In this document: piece by piece, positions 10,594 to 20,180 of the stretch | Numbering within the stretch: the first letter of the stretch is position 1 | How the letters are laid out: every line of letters begins with the position of its first letter | From: Simmondsia chinensis | Taxonomy: Eukaryota; Streptophyta; Magnoliopsida; Caryophyllales; Simmondsiaceae | Direction: 5' to 3' | Length of the DNA stretch: 64,000 bases | Assembly (NCBI GenBank): GCA_018398585.1 | Contig: JAGTTD010000026.1 | Coordinates: 2,981,001-3,045,000, forward strand | Program-made: the position numbers and the translations under genes | Notes under the pieces: generated by a model | Database searches by the model: none | What the model saw: the letters and a program-made list of their open reading frames with translations, nothing else | Told to the model about the DNA's origin: nothing

Positions 10594-11477
10594 AAAATGG
10601 CTTCATGGTTCCTAAAGATGCTTCAAAGGCATTCACTGCACATACCTTTTGGTAGCCTATACACAAAGGTGGCATAGGATTCCGAAGTCTCTTTGCCTCC
10701 ATGCGAGCCTTGCCATGGCTGTCTTCGGTCTCTTCAATGAAATTGATGTTAGAAGGTTGATTATGATTGCCTTCGTGCTCCTCTCCCTCTTCCTTTTTCC
10801 TTTTCTTCTCTTCATATTTTCCGATTTTTTTCGTAAAATGCTCAAATCTAGAAGCGATTCAGAGAAATACTCGTAGTTTTATTAGAACCATGCAAGTTAT
10901 AACTTTTTTATTACAATTCTCGCTCGTTATTGACCTTTTGCAAACTATAATATTCAGAGTTACCATATTTTCAAAATTTAATTCAAAAATTGGCAGCCAA
11001 GAATAAAAATATGTCAAAATGCTAACTTATTATAAATGTCCAAACAACAAAAATGGTTGTTGCGGGTCAAGTTGGGTCAGTATGAGTTTGGAAACCACTT
11101 ATGATGAGTCAAGTTTGGATTGAGCAATATGAGTGTCTAATCAGTTATCGGTTAGTCAATGAGTTAAATTTTATATTACGTTAATACGGGTTAACCATTA
11201 TATTACTTTATCAAACCCATACTCTTGTCCCCTACTTCTTGTGCACTTTACTAATTGTCTGGTGTGTTGATGTCACTGGCGAACAAGCTCTTTAAAATAA
11301 ACTATTTTGCTTCTTAAATCGGAGCAGACATATAGAAATCGATCCTAATTTAATGATCCAATACATATAGGACAATCTTATTATGTCATACACACATTAT
11401 CGTATGATCATGGAATTTTTGACTGAATCATATATATAAAGCACTTTTATAAAACATTTTGCCCTTCAAGTATAACT
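10594..11477. other. flank downstream of the P450 exon-2 copy
   Basis: Contains two open frames of 75-79 codons that are also present, with few changes, at 14540-14897. The translations are low-complexity (FLFPFLLFIF) and I recognise no protein. 'gcgggtcaagttgggtcagt' near 11063 is a word often seen in plant repeats. The stretch is part of duplication unit A. Confidence 0.4.
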
Positions 11478-12104
11478 TTATGTATATACACTAGAAGGGA
11501 GGCGAGGGGCCACAATAACATGCAAGGGAATGGCCTTCATGTTTGTCAACCCATTACTTACACTCATATCGACCTTCTCATTTTTGCATGGAGTTGTGAA
11601 ATCAAAAGCATGTAAAAACCCAGCCAAAGCCAAGTGCACCACTTGTAGAGCAAAGCTAGTGCCAGGGCACGCCCTTCTTCCTCCACTGAATGGTATCAGC
11701 TCAAAATGCTGACCCCTGACGTCAACGTCCTTGTGCGTGGTCAGGAACCGCTCTGGTTGGAACTCAAATGGGTCAGGCCAAACTCGCGGGTCATGCTGAA
11801 TCTTATACAAGTTTGTAATGAGTCTAGTCCCTTTTGCTATGTGGTAGCCACCCAGGGTGCGGTCAGCTGTGAACTGGCGAGGTCCCCCGAGCAGTCCTGC
11901 TGGGCAGAGTCTCAGAGTCTCTTTGACGATAGCTTGGAGGTAGGTCAATTTAGGGATGTCTGATTCTACCACCCGTCTTTCTTGTCCTACATTAATGTCG
12001 AGTTTTTCTTGTACTTTCTTTAATGCCTTAGGGTTATTTAGTAGTAGGGAGAGCGCCCATATCAAGGTTACTGTAGTGGTATCACTGCCTCCCGCGAACA
12101 TCGT
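11478..12104 (-). pseudogene. cytochrome P450 exon 2, duplicated fragment without exon 1
   Basis: Encodes the C-terminal half of a CYP82-like P450. It has the I-helix AGGSDTTT, the K-helix KETLRL (ExxR), FQPERF, and the heme-binding loop FELIPFSGGRRACPG with the cysteine ligand. A splice acceptor (TTTCACAG) precedes codon 1 at 12104, and the frame ends in TAA at 11478-11480, four codons earlier than the partner copy because CAA has become TAA. No exon 1 lies upstream: duplication unit A ends in the intron. It can therefore make no P450 alone, although it could be spliced onto another transcript. It is nearly identical to 15357-15995. Confidence 0.9.
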
Positions 12105-12624
12105 CTGTGAAATATAATGCAGTTTTTTTAGTAACATCGTAATTATATTAGAAGTCACATGTTATATGGACATATAGTCAGACACATGCAGAACTAGGCT
12201 AGAAGGGTCATATTCAGCTATATTTATAATTGTTTATATGAAAATTTTAGAAAGGGGTTAGACTGAAACTTGTCAAAATGGGTAATTCATGGCGTGTATA
12301 TATATATTCGGTGCATTGCCATATAATGTAAAATAATTAACTTATTTTTTTATAATTTAACTTATTTTTATTAGATAATTATGGACATAGATTGTGCATT
12401 TCCATCGTTTAATTCACTCAGTAATTGATTTGAAAATTTTAAATTAATGAAACGTTCTAGATTTATGTATATTATTTTCTTGAGCATTGGATTTATATAG
12501 ATTAAACATCAAAGCTAGTGGAGCTAAGATTATTTACGGATTTGTGGGACAGGTACAGCAAATTAAAAAACAATGTCACTGTTCATCCTGATTTGACGTT
12601 TCAGAAAATACATGTGCTATTTTC
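12105..12624 (-). other. partial P450 intron (unit A)
   Basis: Intron sequence immediately upstream of the exon-2 copy, nearly identical to 15996-16510. AT-rich, with no feature of its own except the 9-bp word GCTATTTTC at 12616-12624, which is the left target-site copy of the element that follows. Confidence 0.7.
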
Positions 12625-13294
12625 GAGTCAGTTCCCAAAATAATGCTAAAAAATAAAAAAATTAAAAAAATAATGCTGAAAAAAATATATTTCCAAATCT
12701 ACTGTTGAACCGCGTTTACTAAACGCGGCTTTGATAAACCGCATCCAAAAACAGCGTTTAATATTGGCATAAACCGCGTTTTAATAACGTGATTATATCT
12801 ATTAAACCGCTTCATTAAGACGCGGTTTAACCTAAATAAAACCGCGTCATACATACGCGGTTTTATGTTGTTATAAACGCGTTTTTATGACCCGGTTTAC
12901 TAGGTTTATCTAATTCACGCGTATTCTCTCCGCTGCTTTCACCGTCTCTCTGCCTCTTTCTTGCTAACCCACCACCAGTCACGTCGTTCGCCTCCTCCTT
13001 TCCTTTGCTCATACACTGGAGATCTTTCAAGTACTATAATTGGAGTTATTTGACCTCCACTTATAATGTTGGAGCTTCATTAAGAGAGACATGGCATGAA
13101 TGTGATAATCATCACAAATTGCGGCATAATAAAAACTATAAACGAACAAAAAATTGAAGAATTGCGGCATAATGGTAAGTATAAGTGAAAAAAAGGGGCT
13201 TTTGCATTGCTGACGTTAAACCGCGTTTTGTAAACACGGTCTATATGTAAACCGCGTTTAGTAGACGCGGTTCAGTGTTAAACTAGTAAACGCG
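12625..13294. mobile_element. hairpin-string Mutator-like element, copy 1 (right end lost)
   Basis: Begins GAGTCAGTTCCCAAAATAAT and carries a string of short palindromes of the form aaaccgcgt-N-acgcggttt. It is the duplicated partner of copy 2 (16511-17408) and lacks one hairpin unit present there. It stops at the duplication junction (13294), so it has lost its right terminal repeat and right TSD. Confidence 0.8.
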
Positions 13295-14484
13295 GTACCC
13301 AATACCAGTAAACTTTACTTGAATTGTTTGTATATCTACTTAGATTTTCAACAACAAAGGCTATGTCAGGCTTTTTCATACTCCATTGTACTACTGGAGT
13401 ACCTTCATTTGATGCCAAATATCTGTACCAAATGCTAACATATCATCAACATACAAACAGAAAATGATTTCTTTTTCATTATCAAACATGCCATATATGA
13501 ATTGATGAGATTTCATAGCCTCATCACAAAATCATACTTTATGACACAACAATATAATGTTTGACCATTTATATTGTCTTTAGTTTATTGCATTAGAAAA
13601 ATTTATAAAAATCTAGACTGAAAGATTTCTCTTTCTATACTCTTTTACTTCTTCTAAGTGCTAGAGCCTTTTCAAGAATTTCTTCTCTCACAACATGATT
13701 TTCATCCTATGACAAAGAATTATCATTTTTCATCGAATTTGAACTTTCGTTCTAGGAAAAACTATTTCATCTTAATATAGTTTACTTAACATTATGATAA
13801 TGCACCATCACTTCGTCAATGTCAATGAAAGATTTAAAATCACTTTTGCATGCTCATCTGTATTTACATTCAAGAAATTTAATTTATCCACTATTAAATC
13901 ATATAAATCATCATGCCATCAGCATCAAAACTAATGGGTAACTAAAAATAAATTATCATACTTCAATACTCAAATACTCTTAAAATTTGCCACTATGATG
14001 TCTATTTGCATCATGACATATGGATATGAAATCACATAAGAAAATTACTTTCCATGTAAACATTGCACTCAATTGAATATCTTAATATCTGTGACTTAGC
14101 ACTAAGAGAAGCCATTTTCATGAATGAAATAAGTCTTAAAATTGTTAGGAAAATTCATAAAAGAAGTATCAAAATTATTCACCGGCCTTAAGCCATGTTG
14201 CGAATCACTTTCCTTAAGACTTATTTCATGGTACGAAAATAATTTTAGAGATACAATAAAACCTATAAACAAAGTGGAAGTAAGAGTGTAGAGAGGAAGG
14301 ATAACCGAGAATTAAGGAATGAGAGAATGAAGTTTTTCAAGTCATTTTTTTTTTAATTGCCACTAATTAATCATGAGAATATGGAGGGGGTATTTATACT
14401 TTTTAAAATATCTTTTTAGGAAGGCACACCACTTTCCCTAAAAGACACCAAATTATCTTTTGTTTATTTTAAAAAACATCGACA
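13295..14484 (-). mobile_element. duplicated 5' part of the copia element
   Basis: Copy of 9404-10593: internal sequence with the YVDDMLAFGT region (about 13433-13453) and the LTR 14143-14484. The 3' LTR and RNase H end are absent because the duplication started inside the element. It is not an independent insertion. Confidence 0.85.
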
Positions 14485-15356
14485 AAAATGGCTTCACGGT
14501 TCCTAAAGATGCTTCAAAGGCATTCACTGCACATACCTTTTGGTAGCCTATACACAAAGGTGGCATAGGATGCCGAAGTCTCTTTGCCTCCATGCGAGCC
14601 ATGCCATGGCTGTCTTCGGTCTCTTCAATGAAATTGATGTTAGAAGGTTGATTATGATTGCCTTCGTGCTCCTCTCCCTCTTCCTTTTTCCTTTTCTTCT
14701 CTTCATATTTTCCGATTTCTTTCGTAAAATGCTCAAATCTAGAAGCGATTCAGAGAAATACTCGTAGTTTTATTAGAACCATACAAGTTATAACTTTTTT
14801 ATTACAATTCTCGCTCGTTATTGACCTTTTGCAAACTATAATATCTAGAGTTACCATGTTTTCAAAATTTAATTCAAAAATTGGCAGCCAAGAATAAAAA
14901 TATGTCAAAATGCTAACTAATTATAAATGTCCAAACAACAAAAATGGTTGTTGCGGGTCAAGTTGGGTCAGTATGAGTTTGGAAGCCACTTATGATGAGT
15001 CAAGTTTGGATTGAGCAATATGATTGTCTAATCAGTTATCGGTTAGTCAATGAGTTAAATTTTATATTACGTTAATACGGGTTAACCATTATATTACTTT
15101 ATCAAACCCATACTCTTGTCCCCTACTTCTTGTGCACTTTACTAATTGTCTGGTGTTTTGATGTCACTGGCGAACAAGCTCTTTAAAATAAACTATTTTG
15201 CTTCTTAAATCGGAGCAGACATATAGAAATCGATCCTAATTTAAAGATCCAATACATATAGGACAATCTTATTATGTCATACACACATTATCGTATGATC
15301 ATGGAATTTTTGACTGAATCATATATATAAAGCACTTTTATAAAACATTTTGCCCT

Positions 15357-15995
15357 TCAAGTATAACTTTGTGTATATACACTAGAAGGGAGGCGAGGGG
15401 CCACAATAACATGCAAGGGAGTGGCCTTCATGTTTGTCAACCCATTACTTTCACTCATATCGACCTTCTCATTTTTGCATGGAGTTGTGAAATCAAAAGC
15501 ATGTAAAAACCCAGCCAAAGCCAAGTGCACCACTTGTAGAGCAAAGCTAGTGCCAGGGCACGCCCTTCTTCCTCCACTGAATGGTATCAGCTCAAAATGC
15601 TGACCCCTGACGTCAACGTCCTTGTGCGTGGTCAGGAACCGCTCTGGTTGGAACTCAAATGGGTCAGGCCAAACTCGCGGGTCATGCTGAATCTTATACA
15701 AGTTTGTAATGAGTCTAGTCCCTTTTGCTATGTGGTAGCCACCCAGGGTGCGGTCAGCTGTGAACTGGCGAGGTCCCCCGAGCAGTCCTGCTGGGTAGAG
15801 TCTCAGAGTCTCTTTGACGATAGCTTGGAGGTAGGTCAATTTAGGGATGTCTGATTCTACCACCCGTCTTTCTTGTCCTACATTAATGTCGAGTTTTTCT
15901 TGTACTTTCTTTAATGCCTTAGGGTTATTTAGTAGTAGGGAGAGCGCCCATATCAAGGTTACTGTAGTGGTATCACTGCCTCCCGCCAACATCGT
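15357..15995 (-). CDS. CYP82-like P450, exon 2
   Basis: Open from the acceptor (ATTTCACAG, exon starts at 15995) to TGA at 15357-15359. Motifs in order: AGGSDTTT (I-helix oxygen-binding groove), KETLRL (ExxR), FQPERF, and FELIPFSGGRRACPG (heme loop, Cys ligand), then the CYP82-like tail LHAFDFTTP and MKATPLHVIVAPRL. All P450 core motifs in this exon are intact. It joins exon 1 in phase 0. The copy at 11478-12104 differs at a few residues (for example MFAGG against MLAGG). Confidence 0.92.
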   Translation of the reverse strand, partial: TMLAGGSDTTTVTLIWALSLLLNNPKALKKVQEKLDINVGQERRVVESDIPKLTYLQAIVKETLRLYPAGLLGGPRQFTADRTLGGYHIAKGTRLITNLYKIQHDPRVWPDPFEFQPERFLTTHKDVDVRGQHFELIPFSGGRRACPGTSFALQVVHLALAGFLHAFDFTTPCKNEKVDMSESNGLTNMKATPLHVIVAPRLPSSVYTQSYT

Positions 15996-16510
15996 CTGTG
16001 AAATATAATGCAGTTTTTTTAGTAACATCGTAATTATATTAGAAGTCACATGTTATATGGACATATAGTCAGACACATGCAGAACTAGCCTAGAAGGGTC
16101 ATATTTAGCTATATTTATATGAAAATTTTAGAAAGGGGTTAGACTCAAACTTGTCAAAATGGGTAATTCATGGCGTGTATATATATATTCGGTGCATTGT
16201 CATATAATGTAAAATAATTAACTTATTTTTTTATAATTTAACTTATTTTTATTAGATAATTATGGACATAGATTGTGCATGCATTTCCATCGTTTAATTC
16301 ACTCAGTAATTGATTTGAAAATTTTAAATTAATGAAACGTTCTAGATTTATGTATATTATTTTCTTGAGCATTGGATTTATATATATTAAACATCAAAGC
16401 TAGTGGAGCTAAGATTATTTACGGATTTGTGGGACAGGTACGGCAAATTAAAAAAACAATATCACTGTTCATCCTGATTTGACGTTTCAGAAAATACATG
16501 TGCTATTTTC
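15996..16510 (-). other. P450 intron, 3' part
   Basis: AT-rich intron sequence next to the exon-2 acceptor. It contains a short run of TATA repeats near 16180. It ends at GCTATTTTC (16502-16510), the left TSD of the hairpin-string element. Confidence 0.75.
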
Positions 16511-17408
16511 GAGTCGGTTCCCAAAATAATGCTAAAAAATAAAAAAATTAAAAAAATAATGCTGAAAAAAAATATTTCCAAATCTACTGTTGAACCGCGT
16601 TTACTAAACGCGGCTTTGATAAACCGCGTCCAAAAACAGCGTTTAATATTTGCATAAACCGCATTTTAATAACGCGGTTATATCTATTAAACCGCGTCAT
16701 TAAGACGCGGTTATATTAATAAAACTGCGTCTTAAAGACGCGGTTTAACCTATATAAAACCGCGTCATAAATACGCGGTTTTATGTTGTTATAAACCTGT
16801 TTTTATGACCCGGTTTACTAGGTTTATCTAATTCACGCGTATTCTCTCCGCTCCTTTCACCGTCTCTCTGCCTCTTTCTCGTTAACCCACCACCAGTCAC
16901 GTCGTTCGCCTCCTCCTTTCTATTGCTTATACACTGGAGATCTTTCAAGTACTATTATTGGAGTTATTTGACCTCCACTTATGATGTTGGAGCTTCATTA
17001 AGAGAGACATGAGATCAATGTGATAATCATCATAAATTGCGGCATAATAAAAACTATAAACGAACAAAAAATTGAATAATTGCGGCATAATGGTAAGTAT
17101 AAGTGAAAAAAAAGGGGCTTTTGGATTGCTGACGTTAAACCGCGTTTTGTAAACGCGGTTTATATATAAACCGCGTTTAGTAGACGCGGTTCAGTGTTAA
17201 ACCGCGTTTATTAGACGCGGTTTATATTAAGATAAACCGCGTTTATTAAACGCGGTTTATATTGATATAACCCACATTTTTTTATCCGGTTTTATTAAAA
17301 TTTAAACGCGTTTTGCAAACGCGGTTCAATAGTAGATTTGGAAATATTTATTTTTAAGCATTATTTTTTTAATTTTTTTATTTTTTAGCATTATTTGGGA
17401 ACCGATTC
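16511..17408. mobile_element. hairpin-string Mutator-like element, copy 2 (complete, 898 bp)
   Basis: Ends are inverted repeats (GAGTCGGTTCCCAAAATAAT at 16511 against …ttatttgggaaccgattc at 17408), flanked by a perfect 9-bp TSD GCTATTTTC (16502-16510 and 17409-17417), the TSD size of Mutator-like elements. Next to each end lies a string of about six or seven imperfect palindromes, each about 24 bp with arms aaaccgcgt/acgcggttt, spaced about 34-36 bp (starting about 16592, 16621, 16656, 16688, 16722, 16757 on the left; 17137-17335 on the right). The 300-bp core (16830-17130) is unlike the arms and unlike the core of copy 3. No transposase is encoded. It lies in the P450 intron. Confidence 0.85.
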
Positions 17409-17439
17409 GCTATTTTCATAAAATTTTTTGATTAATATT

Positions 17440-17830
17440 TATTTATGGATTAGGTACACCAAAAAGATTCCCGTATTTTTTTTATTATTTTAATTTAGTC
17501 GTTTTACTTTTAGTTATTCTAATTTAGTTCTTGTACAATTGATCTTTTGTCAATTTAATCTTTGGAATAAAATTTGTGCTAATTTGTTAATTAAAATTTT
17601 GTAGTTCGGCCATGAGTTGAAGGAAAGAGATGAATTTATAGTGGCACTACTTGCATCTAAAGTAATTAAGTTGTTAAACTTTATATCGATAACTTAATTT
17701 GAATTTGACCGATTAACTAAATTGACAGAACATAAATTATAGAGTGATTAAACTAACACAATTAAAAGTACAAGGATTACATTGATACAATGAGAAAAGT
17801 AAAGGGACCATAAATAAGCATTTATTTAAT
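17440..17830. mobile_element. candidate MITE in the P450 intron
   Basis: The left part ('atttatttatggattagg', 'tttagttcttgtacaattga') is the rough reverse complement of the right part ('caattaaaagtacaaggatt', 'gggaccataaataagcattt'). This gives long imperfect arms around a centre near 17630. Ends and TSD are not sharp. I see no other feature up to 18123. Confidence 0.4.
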
Positions 17831-18123
17831 CGTTACAACTATTTATAGTGTCAAGAAAACACCTATTTTAGTCGACATAATTATTGTTTTATTTTCATTT
17901 TACTTCTATAAAACGTATGTGCACAACGCGTAACTTTGTAGTTAAATTCGAACTCTATGACAAAAGATTGTTGATTAAAAATGTTTATATAATAATATGC
18001 TTTCTTATGTATGACTAATGTTCCTCCAACGCTCCTAGCCTTAAATTTATATATCAACAATGCAAAGTCGTTATTTTTTTATAATAACCTTTTTGTAAGT
18101 AATTTACTTGAATTATAAATGAG

Positions 18124-18410
18124 GGTATTTTTGCCTTAAAGGTTCATTTACCAGGCACTAATACAACCAGTTCCCATTACAGCTCCAAAGTTAAGCGTGC
18201 TTGGACGAGAGTAATACCTGGATGAGTGATCTCCTAGGAAGTCCACGTGTTGCCAACCTTATAAGGTTGGGGGTCCTCGGAAACAGCCTCTCAGATTGGT
18301 TGCACCCTGAAGGGGTAAGGCTGCGTGCAACCATTCCTCCCAGACCTCGCTTATGCTGGAGCCCTTGAGGTACTGAGTTTATTGTTGTTGTTGGTATTTT
18401 TGCCTTAAAG
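18124..18410 (+). repeat. 18-bp target-site duplication of the 5S-Au SINE
   Basis: GGTATTTTTGCCTTAAAG is present at 18124-18141 and, without mismatch, at 18393-18410, immediately after the (TTG)n tail. This proves that 18142-18392 entered as a single retroposed unit. Confidence 0.93.
18142..18392 (+). mobile_element. SINE with 5S rRNA-like head and Au-type body
   Basis: A 251-bp retroposon. The first ~112 nt (18142-18253) follow plant 5S rRNA along its full length: ccaggcactaata, ctccaaagttaagcgtgc, ttggacgagagtaatac, ctggatgagtgatctcctag, gaagtccacgtgttgc. All three internal control elements of a 5S gene (box A, intermediate element, box C) are recognisable, with about 88% identity by eye over the 67 nt from box A on, mostly C/T and G/A changes. 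A perfect 18-bp palindrome (18253-18270) joins it to an Au-type body (gggggtcctcggaaacagcc … ggtaaggctgcgtgcaacca … gagcccttgaggtactgagt) ending in TTG repeats. 5S-headed SINEs are known as SINE3-type in animals. Au SINEs as I know them have tRNA-type heads, so this fusion is unexpected. It lies antisense to the P450, in its intron. Confidence 0.88.
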
Positions 18411-18601
18411 TTTTTAATTCTTCTTATGCTTCTGCTTGACAGACAAGCAAAATATTAATGCATCTACTTAAATCACACAATAAAATTTCTGTTATCTCAA
18501 AATATTTTTTTATTATTGACAAAGACCTTACAAAGTTCATGAAAGTGATTTAATTAAAAGAACTTTATGTCCAAAAGAGGCTCAGTGAAGCAAGTACTTA
18601 C

Positions 18602-19563
18602 TATGACAGTGGCTTTGATGATCGTATCTGGCTCATATCCACCAAGGCTTGTATCACCACCCACCTTCAAGAGCACATCCAAGAAGTCTTGCTCGACTAT
18701 GATAGATTCCCCCTTCTGCCTCTCACGATGCTCGTCTAGCCTCCTTTGAACAATAAAATCCAACTCCTTACCCACTTTCTTCATACGCTTCTCATATCCA
18801 CCAATATCCAAGCACCTAAAAAATGGGATCAAATCCCCCACCACAAATGTCCCGATGATTAAGAAGAGATCTTTGAGTGCCGCTTGGCATCGCCTGGCCT
18901 CGTCACTTCCCTCACTAGACCCATAGTACCTCTTTCCTACCACCATCCTCGCTATTATATTGAGCCCCATGTCCCAGAGCAACTGCTTCATCTCCACCAG
19001 CACACCACCCCTAGACAAACCTTTTTCTCTATTAGTCCATGCTTTATACAACCCTTTTATAGAGGCATCGATTTCTGAAGTGCAAACATGGCTTAGGAGC
19101 TCTAACCGACGGTTGGAGAGAAGCTCAAGCATCGAAATTTTCCTCAACTCACGCAAATAAGGCCCGTGGGGCGCAAACCCAAACATGGCATAGTTGTACC
19201 CCAAGTGCTTAGCAGCTATGCACTCTAGACGAGAGGAGACAGCTAGGTCGTTAATGGTGAATAATTCCTTGGCCATCTCCCAACTGCTGACCACCACTGC
19301 ACTTCGCATCCCAAGTCAAAGGGCGAATATTGGACCATACTTGTCAGCCATTTCTCCTAGCATTACATGCAAAGTACTATTATTTTTTGACTGACTTCCC
19401 AAGATGTGAAGGTGGCCAATTATTGGCCAAGCACCATGGGCTAGGGGCGGCATTTTCGTAGCCTTAAGTGCTTTTTTTGGCCTCATTGAAAGCAAGTAAT
19501 AGCACGAAAGAAGTATAAGGGCAACGAGAAGGGTAATAGAGGAGTTAATGGATAGGGCAGAGG
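18602..19563 (-). CDS. CYP82-like P450, exon 1 (main part)
   Basis: The frame runs from the membrane anchor (SSITLLVALILLSCYYLL) through the hinge (MPPLAHGAWPIIGHLH), ADKYGPIFAL, a TGA stop at 19316-19318, then RSAVVVSSWEMAKELF, AKHLGYNYAMFGFAP and ARRCQAALKDLF to DTIIKATVI. The exon ends at a consensus donor (ATA|GTAAGTACTT at 18602/18601). The stop replaces the usual arginine of the 'GPIF.(I)RLG' segment and is a CpG transition (CGA to TGA). The C-helix WxxxR reads LRELR, so the heme-contacting tryptophan is lost. Apart from these changes the exon is open over its whole length, which suggests recent loss of function. Confidence 0.9.
19550..19563. repeat. LINE target-site duplication, left copy
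   Basis: GGATAGGGCAGAGG here is repeated at 25695-25708 just after the LINE poly(A). Both copies are P450 coding sequence (codons 3-7), which fixes the insertion point inside exon 1. Confidence 0.95.
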
Positions 19564-20180
19564 GGCAATTAGAGTTTACAAATGAAAGGGGAACAGAGAA
19601 TTCTGGGCTGAAGCAACGTTGCATGGGCATGCTACTGTAGCGCTGGTGATTCTGGGCGCGTGTGGGCGCGTGGCACGTCGTACGGGGGTGGGTCCGGTGG
19701 CAGCACATTCGCCGGTGCCTCCACTTCTTGGGGGTGGTGCCCGCTGGTGGTGGCGGCGACCGCTTGAGGGTGAAAATCGAGAGAGAGGGTGCTAGGGTTT
19801 TTTGGGGTTGTTGGGATTGCGTAGGTCGTGGCGGCTTCTCCGGTAAGCCCATCGCCGGCACCTCATACCTAGTGGTTTGCCTCTCTCTCCTCTTCCTTTT
19901 GGTTGTGGTTTGGCGGTCCCTGGTGGCCGTGTGGCGGTGGTGGCTGCACTTTCTCTCTCCTCGTGATTTGTCTCTCTTCGCGTTCTCTCTCTTCGTTTTG
20001 GAGCTAATGCACGTAAGTCTTCTCTTGCTCTTTACTGGTTGTTGTTGCTGGGTGCTGGTGGCCGGATTCCGACCGGTCTTGACCGGAGGGGGGGTGTTGG
20101 CGGCTCCCGGTGGTGGTGAGGTTGAAAACCCTAATATTTCTAGGGTTTTTTTCCCTTTTTTCGGATTTGGGTCACGCACC

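Larger units (their letters stand above)
9404..13294. repeat. 3.9-kb tandem duplication, unit A
   Basis: Starts at 'gtacccaatactagtaaac' and runs to the junction at 13294/13295, where the same words begin again. The unit contains the 5' part of the copia element, the sequence downstream of the P450, P450 exon 2, intron sequence and the left three quarters of a hairpin-string element. By eye the two units differ at only a few positions per hundred. The unit A hairpin element is cut off exactly at the junction, so the breakpoint lay inside that element. Confidence 0.9.
13295..17222. repeat. 3.9-kb tandem duplication, unit B
   Basis: Second unit, from 'gtacccaataccagtaaac' to about 17222 inside the hairpin-string element. 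It carries the copia 5' part (13295-14142), an LTR copy (14143-14484, followed by AAAAT), the P450 downstream flank and the exon 2 that still belongs to the full gene. Slightly longer than unit A, mainly because of one extra 34-bp hairpin unit. The right end is approximate because the breakpoint falls in repeated CGCG hairpins. Confidence 0.85.

Noticed and set aside
10649..10876. 75-codon ORF conserved at 14540-14767
   Set aside because: The conservation is explained by the recent tandem duplication. The opposite strand is open too and there is no domain.
16590..17340. Regularly spaced palindromes resembling a CRISPR array
   Set aside because: The palindrome centres and spacers are short and AT-rich, the array is split to both ends of a TIR element with a 9-bp TSD, and no cas-like gene exists.
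18142..18253. Functional 5S rRNA gene
   Set aside because: A single copy with many C/T and G/A changes, continuous with a SINE body, and bounded by an 18-bp TSD; no tandem 5S spacer or T-run terminator follows.
19662..20180. N-terminal extension of LINE ORF1
   Set aside because: Leu/Val/Arg-rich leader without motif. ATG at 20181 precedes the recognised ORF1 sequence and fits the usual start.
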